Of a stretch of DNA of 64,000 nt, positions 1-13,401 are shown one piece after another. The position numbers were made by a program, and so were the translations under genes. Below the pieces are notes generated by a model that saw only the letters and a list, made by a program, of their open reading frames with translations, made no database searches and was not told where the DNA came from. Positions within the stretch are counted from its first letter, which is position 1; the number at the start of each line of letters is the position of its first letter. The DNA comes from Dichomitus squalens LYAD-421 SS1 (lineage: Eukaryota; Basidiomycota; Agaricomycetes; Polyporales; Polyporaceae), in contig NW_006766917.1 of assembly GCF_000275845.1 (NCBI RefSeq), positions 207,033 through 271,032 on the forward strand, given 5' to 3'.

Positions 1-296
1 AGGTGTCTGAACTCGGAGTAGATAAAGCTCAAATATGTACGACCTTGGCTAGCGCTAGATTCAATGGTCCGGGGGTCCCGGTCGGACATGGCCTTGGTTC
101 TTGCCACCAGCTCTGAGCTGAACGTCTGCTTCACTTATTCTCCGACCTGCGCGTGTCCAGCAATCGCGTGGACTTGCTGAGCGGCCAAACGTTAAGCCTC
201 AAGTCCTCCTTCCCCCGCCGGCCTCGGCTGTCTTCTTGCATTAAGCGGCTCTTGAGCGTGTTCCACACAGAAGTCCTTCATCGACGGCACGGCCTC
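1..296. other. 5' flank, no gene recognised
   Basis: I see no convincing coding exon in these bases. An open frame runs from position 153 into the first exon of the acetyltransferase, so the true start could lie further upstream than the ATG at 297. A further upstream exon of that gene cannot be excluded. Confidence 0.4.
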
Positions 297-2683
<2,387 letters not shown>

Positions 2684-3292
2684 CCTGCTGACCCGCGACC
2701 GATCTTCCGTCGCAGGGATCCGCGCCGATCATCTCCAGCAGCCTCTGGTCAAGCAGGAAGGGGCCTCGGAGGAGTTGTAGGCGTCTATGTACATTTATGT
2801 GAGGCGCGGTGCCGCATCCTCGGGAGATAGGGGCGCAACCCCGACTGGCTGTACAATGACTATGGACTGATTTTCTTAGGTTGTGTATACGTAGTAGTGC
2901 GAGTAGTGCGAAAATACGGAGCTTGTCATCTATTTTACCGTGTCCCTCAACACGGTGACGTACGGCGAAAGGCATGCACTATCCTCCCGTCAGAGCAATC
3001 GCCAACATATCAATGCGTCGTTCTCATTCATGAGGTGGTGTTATCTGGAACTAGGCTACCGGTCGTACCAGTCATACCGAGCGCAGTCACAGGAATGTTT
3101 GTATATCGTATACATTTACTTCCGGGTAAGACCTGGATCTGCTCCGTGCTGTGGAGATGACATCGGAAGACCATGTAATAACATGCGAGCATGGGCTTGG
3201 CGTACTGGCGTGGGGGGCATAGCATAGGGTACAGCGTATTGATACGTGAATGTGACGAGTGGGCGGATGGGAGAGAAGGGGATTTATCGGGT
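2684..3292. other. Convergent intergenic region
   Basis: This stretch lies between the stop codons of the acetyltransferase (+) and eL19 (-). It should hold both 3' UTRs and polyadenylation sites. I see no coding exon, repeat or RNA gene in it. Confidence 0.5.
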
Positions 3293-4006
3293 TTACTCCC
3301 GGACGGGGGCATCGTGCTCCACAGCAAGGATTGCCTGCCTCTTCTCCAACACACGCGCAGCACGACGCTCGCGAGCCGCCTGTAACAGGGTGCGATAAGG
3401 ACATCAGACTAACGCGACTAAGATCGAGGACATACCTTGTTCTTGACACGGCGGGCCTCCATCTGGTCCGTGAGGACCTTGGTACGGGTCTTCTCGGCCT
3501 TGGCCTTGTGAATGTACTCCATAAGGACACGCTTGTTCTTGAAGACGTTACCCTTCGACTTCTGGTAGAGTGAGTGGTAGCTTTGTACCGACGAGCGTTT
3601 GCATAAGAGGGGCTGTCCTGCACGGAGAAAGAACGCCATCGCGGACTCACAGGTGCTTGTCGATCTTCCCAGCCTCTCTGTACTTCCTCAACAGCCGACG
3701 CAAGACCCGCTGCCTCCTCATCCACTGGACCTTCGTGGGGAAACGAGCGTCGGCGGTACCCTTCCTCTTACCGGGGCCGGTGTGGCGACCCTTGCGCTTC
3801 GCGGCAAGGAGGTCGCGGGTGCGGGCGCGGGAGTGGACGGTGGTGGGCTTGATGATAATGCGGCCGTCCTTGATGAGCTTCTTGACATGAGTGCGGGAGT
3901 TGGCGTTGCCGATCTCAGCCTGCTCGTTGGGGTCAAACCAGATTTTTCGCTTGCCGACGCCAGCGACGGATGCGGCGAGGCGCTTTTGGGACCGGAGGTT
4001 GACCAT
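3293..4006 (-). CDS. RPL19: 60S ribosomal protein eL19
   Basis: Structural protein of the large cytosolic ribosomal subunit. Three exons read on the minus strand: 4006-3651, 3580-3436 and 3379-3293, totalling 195 aa, the usual size for eL19. The start [14 protein letters not shown], the middle [18 protein letters not shown] and the basic tail [16 protein letters not shown] are family hallmarks. The exon joins preserve [13 protein letters not shown] and ARRVKNKAARERR. A probable 5' UTR intron (4079-4012, GT to AG) ends five bases before the ATG. First introns of this kind are common in fungal ribosomal protein genes. It is convergent with the acetyltransferase. Confidence 0.95.
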
Positions 4007-4079
4007 GGCGGCTGCGAGGACAGCACGATGAAGGGGGGTATGAGGATTTTGGAGGCGTTGCGGGCAGCGACGAGCTCAC

Positions 4080-4870
4080 CTTGAGTCTTGAGGAGGGTCG
4101 ATAGGGAGCGAATGGGGCTGTCGATGGCGGATGCCAGGGCGCGCTTACGTGAGACCAGCCACTCGGGATCTGCCAGAACTCTATCAGAGCAGCTGCACAG
4201 TACCGGGTGGATCGATTGCGACTGGCTTTTTTCGGAACTGCCACTTTCCGCTCGACTGGCGCGCGCTGTCCTACTCGATGGTATTACTACTTCAGTCTCC
4301 CGGCCGCGGACCATACCGTACGTTCGATCTATGGGCTGCCATCTCAATCTCATCTCATCTGGTCTGCGGGACGACGATGCAACGATTGGCTTTCATTAAG
4401 CTTCCTGTGCCGCGGTCGTCGTTGCCCTTGAAGATGCCTGTCGCGGATGAGCAGCAAGTTTGTGGCACGTCTGTGCCATGCCCGCTGCCGATGTTTCTCA
4501 AAGTCTCTGTACGCCTCTGTACGCCTTGCACCTGACAAGAGATCGAGTATCTGGCGTCTGTCTACAAAAGTGCGCCACCTCACCGGGACGTTGTAGTCTG
4601 GGCGCGATGGGTCTCGAAGGCTCCGAGGACATGCAGCCCGAGTTCCTCCGGTGCTGACTGGGACGTTCCACGCCGTCTGGTTCTGGTCGTCGCTATAGCG
4701 GGCAACACTGGTGACATTTGCAGGGACGAATCGCACGCAATTCGGGGATGGGAAGTGTGTGTATGGATGATGAATCGGAGACGGAGGCTGAGACGGACGA
4801 GCGCCTGGATGAGTTGCCGCGTCGGGAGGGTGCCAATCAGAGTGGCGCCTGGGAAAGATGGCATCCGGTG
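4080..4870. other. eL19 upstream region, no firm gene
   Basis: The end next to eL19 probably holds its 5' UTR and promoter. Open frames of 100-134 codons exist on both strands (for example 4131-4535 plus and 4350-4736 minus). None shows family motifs, and the overlapping frames contradict each other, so I do not call a gene. Confidence 0.4.
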
Positions 4871-5186
4871 CTATAGCGAAAAGCCCGCTGGCGGTCCAGT
4901 CGTTATCTCGGCAGCACTAACGAGTGCCATCATAGGACGGGACGCTTCGCTGTATTGTGGCATGAGGGGCGAGTTTAGCTCGGGAGATGAAATAAGTCGC
5001 TTCTATCAGAATCGTGGCAGGAAGTAATCAGGTTGCTGCGATTCACAAGACGGGTCTGAGAGGGACGTTCGCAAGCATCACCTCGTGTGCGATGCGAAGG
5101 CGGGCAGGGCCGATGGACACGGCGAGGGCGTTGGTGTGGGCAAGACTGTCGTAAACGGGCGTCGGCTCGTCGCCGGCCGGCGGCAT
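4871..5186 (-). CDS. Small hypothetical protein, two exons
   Basis: I do not recognise this protein. Two minus-strand exons, 5186-5082 and 5002-4871, join across a 79-nt intron with a GTGATG donor and a TTCTGATAG acceptor. The junction keeps frame and gives 78 aa. The predicted product starts MPPAGDEPTPVYDSL and ends ITTGPPAGFSL, with no signal peptide or membrane segment. The support is an open frame on both sides of a plausible intron, amino-acid composition that looks coding, and a position diverging from the kinase gene. A different upstream first exon is possible, and it may be noncoding. Confidence 0.33.
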
Positions 5187-5674
5187 TGGCAGCTGGTATG
5201 TACATAGTGTGCCCGATGGCGGAGACCGCTGCAGGCTGCGTGCGGGGGCGAGCTCGGACGGACACCGGGACAGGGCAGATAGACGCCTGCGTGGCGAGTG
5301 CAGCAAGGAGCTTACATAATCGATGGATAAAACCGCAACGGGTGTGGTGTGGCGCAGGGGTTTTGCTCCGGTTCGTCTCCTGCAGCCCTCAGCTCAGCCT
5401 CCTCCTCCATCCTCCGCCCCATCCCAGCCCCCCCTCCGGGCACCGCGAGAGGGCCCGCCCGCTCCAGCCCGCACCAAACCCTCCTCTCTACCCAACACAA
5501 CACCCCTACAACCTGGCCGCCGTCATGATATCTCTATAAACCCATAACTTTCCCCCCAATAACGCTCCATTCGCTCTCCTCTCCCCTGCACCCACTTTCT
5601 CTCTCATCGCCTTCAATCAGCGCCTCCCGCCCCTCACGATCACAATTCACGCCATCTCATCACCTCTACCTACC
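5187..5674. promoter_or_regulatory. Putative divergent promoter region
   Basis: This region lies upstream of the kinase and, if real, of the small minus-strand gene. The part next to the kinase ATG (about 5560-5660) is a CT-rich tract of the sort that often precedes fungal transcription starts. I see no consensus TATA box at a useful distance. Confidence 0.4.
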
Positions 5675-7537
5675 ATGACCGACTCTAACGACACAACCCA
5701 GGCCGAGGGCGAAGGTCCCGAGGGCTCAGATAAACCGCCGCATGGTTAGTCATTCGTCTCCTCCACTCCACCTCGCCTTCTCTCGCTCACATGTTTTTGC
5801 TCATAGCTCAAAGAAACGGTAAACCGCGTTCTCGCCGTTCCTCCGGCCCTGCCGCAGCCCTCAGTGGCGTCTTTGACCCATCGCAACCTCACGTCCCCTT
5901 GCCCCCGCCAGACTCCAAAGCCTACGCCAAGCAGCCCGGCCACACTCGCAAGAGCCTGGAAGACATGCGCACCAAGCTCGACACGCTCAACATCAATGGA
6001 GGTCCTCACGGCAAGCACAATTCCTCCTCCACCGCCGGCTCCATCACGCCCTCCTCCAGCGAGTCGCCCTCGCCTTCAGAGTGTGAGAGCTGGAGCGTCC
6101 CGTCCACTCAGCCGCCCAGTCGGGCTCCCAGCATGTCTGCCGGTGTTTCAGGAGGCAAACTTGCCCTTCCTGTCAATCAGCCTTTGAAACCCGCATCCAA
6201 GAAGGAGCAACCTCCTCCCACGGCTCCGCGGATATTGCCGACTCTCTCCGCAGGTGACGAGAAGTCGAACAACAAGCGGCCGCCCTCTGTACATTCGGAC
6301 ACCGGCAGCCAGAAGTTCACTCTCAGAGACCTGCTCGGCACGCCCAAGCTCGTGAGGAGATCATCTGCGCGCTCGACGGCGAGCAGCAAGAAGTCCGACT
6401 CTGATCGGGGTGGGCGTTCTGAAGCTGGCGCGAGCACTATCAGCCTTCTCAAGAAGTACGGGGTCTGTGAGAAGGTGGCTATTGGCAAGGGCGCGACCTC
6501 GGTCGTCCGTCTCGCTCACAAGTGGGATCGTAGTGAGGAGAAGTTGTACGCTGTCAAGGTGTGTGTCCAAGTGCTTTCGAGGTTGGCTATGCAAGGCCTC
6601 ATCCTTGCATCATAGGAGTTCAGGAAGCGGAGAAAGAACGAGACAGAGAAGGAGTACGTCAAGAAGCTCACGGCGGAATTCTGTATCTCCTCGACACTGC
6701 ACCACGTCAATGTGGTTGAAACGGTCGATCTCGTCCAGGACGAGAACCAGCACTGGTGCGAGGTCATGGAGTTTTGCCCTGGCGGAGACCTCTACGCGGC
6801 GATCAAACGTGGCGGCATGTCACCCAGCGAGGTCGAGTGCTGCTTCAAGCAGATCTTGACCGGCGTTGCGTATCTTCATAGTCAAGGTGTTGCCCATCGT
6901 GATATCAAACCGGAGAACTTGTTCTTCGACATGCAGGGCCACCTCAAGGTACGTGGAGAAGTTTGGCTGATTCCGCAGCAGCTCAGCTCACCGGATCGGC
7001 AAGATTGGTGACTATGGCGCATCGACCGTCTATCGTCTTCCTTGGGAGCAGACGATCCACATGTCCACGGGGCTTTGCGGCAGTGAGCCTTACATTGCTC
7101 CCGAGCAATTTTTAGGCAAACGTAAGCAAATGCCCTTGCTTCACCCGCCCTGACTCCCTAATGTTTGGGAAATAGCCTATGATGCCCGCCTTGTGGATAT
7201 CTGGGCGTGCGGAATCGTCTACTACTGCCTGCACTTCCAGGAGCTCCCGTGGACCGTGGCGCAACCGACGGATCAGCTTTTCGCTGCGTATGTCTCCGCC
7301 TGTAATACCCCATCGCAGTCGGCTTGTCCCCCGACCATCAACAACCTCTCTCCGCGGGCGTGCAGGCCGCTCATCCGCAAGATGCTCGAGCCAAACCCGA
7401 AGATGCGGTCGCTCATCGACGACATCATCAAGCATCCCTGGGTGCAGGGTATCGAGGTTTGCCATCTCGTCGACCGTCCCAAGCACGTCCACCAGAGTGC
7501 GACTCACTTGGCTAGGGAGCAAGTACACGTCTTGTGA
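5675..7537 (+). CDS. Hal4/Hal5-type serine/threonine protein kinase
   Basis: Protein kinase of the fungal NPR/Hal family, whose known members regulate plasma-membrane nutrient and cation transporters. Five exons (5675-5744, 5807-6558, 6616-6948, 7004-7121, 7176-7537) encode 544 aa. The first half is a Ser/Pro-rich low-complexity region. The kinase domain starts near residue 250 with IGKGATSVVRLAHK, the ATP-binding Lys is in LYAVKEF, and the catalytic loop is HRDIKPEN. The magnesium-binding motif reads DYG rather than DFG, in KIGDYGAS. SEPYIAPEQF and DIWACGIVYYCL follow. The C-terminus (HPWVQGIEVCHLVDRPKHVH) resembles this family. The intron joins keep LYAVK/EFRKRR and GHLK/IGDYG intact. Substrate specificity cannot be read from the sequence. 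Confidence 0.88.
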
Positions 7538-8212
7538 TCGCTATCCTGTCGCCATGGAGAGGTTGCATCTCCTGTAGGTGGTGTTGTGCCTCGTATCGCG
7601 TCATCACGCACGTATTGTGTGGCGCCACGACGGTCGTGCCGTTCCTGCGTCCTCTTCCTACTTCTGACTAAGGTCGTCTCTCCGTCTCGTCTCATGTCTC
7701 GTCTTTATTGTCTTCCTCGTAGTTCCAGCCACACGCACCTTGATGTAGAAGTAGTACCACGCTCCCTCGCGGATCGGCTAGTTAGTAGTGCAGATGCCAC
7801 GCCGGGACTGTTTGCGCGCCCGATGTGGATTGCGAATGTTACTCACTTGCGTTCACTTTCCGACACGGACGTTGGCGGGTTCCCCCTTCCCTCTCGAGGA
7901 CTGCGCATGACTGGAATTGTTGTAGTGATAGTGACGCCTGTACCGTAATGGTTCGCCTAATCCTACTGTTATCGTAAGACAAGGGGAACATGTCCTCTGC
8001 AGTCGAGGGCGATCGCCGATCGCCAGAAACGTGCTGGCCACAGGTGGAGTCGATTGTCGAGTATATACAAGGCGTTTGTTTGCGGCTGTTAGGCTGCAGC
8101 CTTTGATCCTAACAACGACAAGCAATACGGATCAGGCAACTGATGCGGTCACTGGCACAGTCGGTGGCTCGATTAAGGCTCTTCCCCGCTCAGATACCAA
8201 CCGACTGCGACC
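7538..8212. other. Intergenic region between kinase and VPS4
   Basis: This is a same-strand spacer of 675 bp holding the kinase 3' UTR and the VPS4 promoter. Open frames here, such as 7586-7948, lack any family motif or plausible splice extension. I see no repeat or RNA gene. Confidence 0.45.
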
Positions 8213-10034
<1,822 letters not shown>

Positions 10035-10786
10035 GGAACCATTGTACTATACTATGCTGTACTATTGCGCGTAACCATCTTCTGGTTCTGGAACGGAATC
10101 CCTTTCAAGTGCACGGTACGTTGGAGGAGCAGGAGCATTCATTGGTTTTCGAGAAGGTAAAGTATCGCCGATGTGCCTGCTTCCGGACAGGCACATCTTA
10201 GACATCCGTACGCCCTACCTGCGCTCAATGGCGATTCTTGAGCGCGATGATGGGCAGCAACCGGCCCCGCGCAAACGACGCGCTCTGCATGAGGCTCGGT
10301 CAAACATGCTGCCTATCATGACATGATGCCTTGGACGTGAGCGTGGGCATGGGCAAGGGCCGGGCGCGATTCTAGACAACCTCCGGTGAGTCGCTAGCGT
10401 CTGACTATTGCAGGCGCGTCTCATCTTCCATCCTGGAATCATTTGGATGGATGACGCAGGAGATAGCGCGATGCCGGCCGTAAGTGTATAGAGCGATGCC
10501 TAATGCTATTGGATATTTTTGCGAGTTGGCCTGGCTTCCCCCTGGCTTCCTAGCATTCTCCCGCTCCGACCTGTCGAAGTGGCGAATCTAAGATGTCCGT
10601 GTTTCGGCTCGCAAAGCATAGCGGCACAGCGGCTATATCCATTAGATACGGTAGGTCGAGATATTCTGCACTGTGTATCTTGCGGGTATAAAAGCCACAT
10701 TGAAGACGATGCTTGGACCACAGATCCTCAGCAGAGATTAATCAACCCGACCTCCTACCTACTCCCCCCAATACCTCACAATCGTC
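10035..10786. other. Intergenic region upstream of secreted-protein gene
   Basis: About 750 bp without a recognisable exon. The distal part is the VPS4 3' flank. The proximal part is the promoter of the secreted-protein gene and contains its TATA box. Confidence 0.5.
10687..10694 (+). promoter_or_regulatory. TATA box of secreted-protein gene
   Basis: The sequence TATAAAAG lies 100 bp before the ATG at 10787. That spacing fits a TATA box about 30 bp upstream of transcription start with a short leader. Most other promoters in this window lack such a perfect match, which suggests a strongly or conditionally expressed gene. Confidence 0.65.
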
Positions 10787-11414
10787 ATGAAGCTGTTCAT
10801 TACCGCTATTGCCCCCCTCTTCGCTACGCTCGCCTCTGCAGCCGTCTTGCCGAAGCGTGAGGCAACTGTGTGGCAGAGTCCCTTCTCCGGTACTATCGAT
10901 GCGCCCGTTGCCAACGATGTCATCGTCCCCGGTGTCGACTTCGCCTTCGAGTATGCTCTCTCGAATTGGTGCGAGTCGGCGTACACGCCCTTCACCGTCT
11001 ATCTCACCGGGGGGCCTGCGCCTCCTTCGTTCGAGAACGTGAACGCGAATGGTACGCTCGCTGAGGGCAGCTTCATGCTTGACCTTGGCAAGTACTCGGT
11101 GTCCAATTTCGGTATGTTGCAACAACCTAGATCGTCGTCATTCGGCTACTTATGACCGTCAACGGTCCCAGGCCTGCCCTCGCAGGGCACTCCACCACCC
11201 TCGACCCTGAATCTTCCGGTTGAAGTGGTCAGCGCAGTCACCAACGACACACAGCTTTACCTCACCGTCCTGCAGGAGTTCGACGGATGCCCTGTGCGTA
11301 CCGACTTACCTCATGGTGGCTGTGGACGCTCATATCGGACACGTTTAGGGAGGTATTTCCGTGGAGTACAGCCTAACGTCCATCCCGGTGACGCTTAGAA
11401 CGACTGCGGTGTGA
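10787..11414 (+). CDS. Small secreted protein of unknown function
   Basis: Three exons (10787-11111, 11172-11293, 11349-11414) encode 170 aa. The N-terminus MKLFITAIAPLFATLASA is a clear signal peptide, and the following PKRE could be a Kex2-type processing site. The mature part contains two Cys (SNWCES and DGCP), potential N-glycosylation sites (NGT, NDT) and short hydrophobic strands, as in a compact beta-rich extracellular protein. The composition resembles small secreted proteins of wood-rotting basidiomycetes, but I cannot name a family. The last exon could instead begin at 11399, giving a longer Cys-containing tail. I prefer the ending SVEYSLTSIPVTL because it keeps an intron of normal length (55 nt). 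Confidence 0.72.
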
Positions 11415-11837
11415 CTGTATCTAAGCTTTACAGTTACGGTCAGACGCCCTGTCTGACTTTGATACGGTATGCTGTTATGATTCTTCATGTTCGTCGTCCC
11501 TATGTTGATCAGTGCGCGTTGTCCAGCGTTCATCTGTGTTATGACTGATGTACAGAAGACGATCAGGTATTGTGTGTCTGCGGCCTATCTCTAAAGACAT
11601 GAACAAGATGCAATTGTTAGCAGCGCTTGTCTGTATAGGGAAGTCCTGAAAATAGAAGGTTATGTTCCGTTCAGTTGTCCGGGTGGTTCCATTCACGGGT
11701 CGTGCAGCTGTCGCGATGGTCGCATCCACAATCCAAATGCATGCCACAATCGAATTGTCGCGTGTCGTGAGTCAATCTTCTTACATAGCGGCTTTGCCCC
11801 GCCGTGCCTCCCCAGTGACGCTCGGATGCTGTGGCAA

Positions 11838-11860
11838 AGCAGCAGCAGCAGCAGCAGCAA
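11838..11860. repeat. (AGC)n microsatellite
   Basis: About seven perfect AGC units form a trinucleotide microsatellite in noncoding sequence. It is likely to vary in length between strains. Confidence 0.85.
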
Positions 11861-12190
11861 AGGTCGGCAGTGCTCGCATCGGGACCCGCCGTTTCCGTGC
11901 TGCTGCGGTGGAGTAGTAGTAAGCACACATTACGCTGATTCGTGGTGCGCCATGCTAATTTCGAGATAGAGCCGCCTCCACTCTTTTTCGCTGCTTGGGC
12001 ACTGGAGGCGACACAGGCCAGGGAACGAGCACAGATGGCGGTGCTTGTAAGATGCAACGTGGAAGCTGGGCCGGCGCCTGTCAAGGCTTGATGACAAGGA
12101 AGGACAAAAAAGTGACGCCGCGAAGTCAGTTTGACAACAATGGCCCGTACACACGGCTCGCCCCTTCCATTAGACGCCGACCCTGTGCGA

Positions 12191-12198
12191 TATAAAAG
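12191..12198 (+). promoter_or_regulatory. TATA box of acidic-protein gene
   Basis: TATAAAAG lies 168 bp upstream of the ATG at 12359. Pyrimidine-rich sequence with CAATCAATC follows and probably spans the transcription start. It is the same motif as at 10687, in front of the next gene on the same strand. Confidence 0.55.
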
Positions 12199-12358
12199 CG
12201 GCCGGGTATAGTGTCCTTTCCCGCTCCCCCCACCAATCAATCACCTCGTCTCGCGCTTCTCAACGCGCTCCTTCGACCGGTGGATATCAACGCACGTCCT
12301 AGACGCCTAATCTAAAGACTTGTCATCTCGCACGCTGACATCAGACCAAAATCAAAAT

Positions 12359-12788
12359 ATGCCACGCGCTGCTACGTACGGACGCATTTGGAGTGAACGC
12401 AGGGGCTCTTCCTCTACGGTCACTAGCGACGAGGATGACCGTCCTATCCCCGAGAGCGACAGTTTCTCCAGCGACCTCTCGGAGCTAGAGTCTGAATCTG
12501 AGTACAACCCTGATACTGAGGATGAGGACCTTGTCAAGAACAAGCCCAGAGAGCATAAGTTCAAGGTGGGTGGGACTAGCCACGCCGTGGTTACCGTTGT
12601 CGCGGTTGCTCACATCTTCTTGCAGCTTCATGAGAATGTTTGGGTGAAGCCCAGAGGATGCTTCGAGTGGTTCCGAGGCAGTGTAAAGAAGATCCGAGAG
12701 CCCCATTCATCCAGAGGCACAAAGGTATGTTCGAGAACTGGACCGAAGTACGCCATAGACAGTATCAGTATCTGACCAGCAAGCATAG
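12359..12788 (+). CDS. Small acidic Ser-rich protein, hypothetical
   Basis: I do not recognise this protein. Exon 1 (12359-12565) starts MPRAATYGRIWSERR and continues with many Ser, Asp and Glu residues. A 60-nt intron (12566-12625, GTGGGT to TTGCAG) leads to a second exon with VWVKPRGCFEWFRGSVKK. The end is uncertain. With a further intron at 12725-12779 the protein ends at 12788; without it the frame closes at 12775. Either way it has about 100-120 residues. An alternative acceptor near 12651 would switch to another frame that stays open to about 13089. The TATA box supports a transcription unit here. The coding details are weak. Confidence 0.4.
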
Positions 12789-13401
12789 AAACGCGGGACA
12801 CTATATCTGGTTGTATTCCGCCGCCACCATACTAACATGCGCGACATCTTCTCTTCGACCGAGGGGACGATCAAGCCAGACACGCCCCGTGTGCGTGCTC
12901 TCGTGCGAATGGCCTCTTGATGGATACGCCTCGTCTTGGGTCCGGAATCCTGCTATGTCCCGTTTTGGGTGCTTTCTTCGGGTGCCGGTATTTAGTCGAC
13001 GTTCTACGATACGATATACATATACCATTCAATCACATACCCAGACTGTATCGATACAGCTATACGTACTATGCTACGATCATGAATAAGGACGCATCTC
13101 CGGACTAGTTGTACGAGTTCAGGGCTGTCTTCGAGTAATGTAGAGCGCAAAATTGTATATGCATTTGCCATTTGCTCATGCAGACTTATTGATCCTCTGG
13201 AGCTGAATCGGCGAGGCTCGGTGCGCCATGATGCGCCCGGACTGTGCGGGCGAATGTCTGGCTGGACCCTCGGACGAGCACGCGCCGAAGCCATGTAGAA
13301 AAGGCGCCCATATGTGCTCATTAGAGTTGGCGCCACATTCCTCGCCACTTTGTCTTCCCCTTCATCCCTTTGCATACCCCTCCCCCTCATTGTCTGCAAA
13401 C
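12789..13401. other. Intergenic region upstream of CAND1
   Basis: Apart from the alternative frame of the preceding gene, I see no supported exon. CT-rich sequence at 13340-13390 directly precedes the CAND1 ATG and probably contains its transcription start. Confidence 0.4.

Larger units (their letters stand above)
11415..12358. other. Intergenic region with trinucleotide repeat
   Basis: I find no gene here. A minus-strand open frame at 11671-12240 owes part of its length to the repeat at 11838 (read as poly-Cys) and is not credible. The right end is the promoter and leader of the acidic-protein gene, with a TATA box at 12191. Confidence 0.45.

Noticed and set aside
4131..4535. 134-codon plus-strand frame upstream of eL19
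   Set aside because: It overlaps competing minus-strand frames and the eL19 upstream region, and its composition shows no conserved motif.
11671..12240. 189-codon minus-strand frame with a poly-Cys run
   Set aside because: Part of its length comes from the AGC microsatellite, and no start context or family motif is visible.
12640..13089. 149-codon frame as a separate gene
   Set aside because: It overlaps the second exon of the acidic-protein gene, and its tail lacks motifs. It is kept only as an alternative reading.
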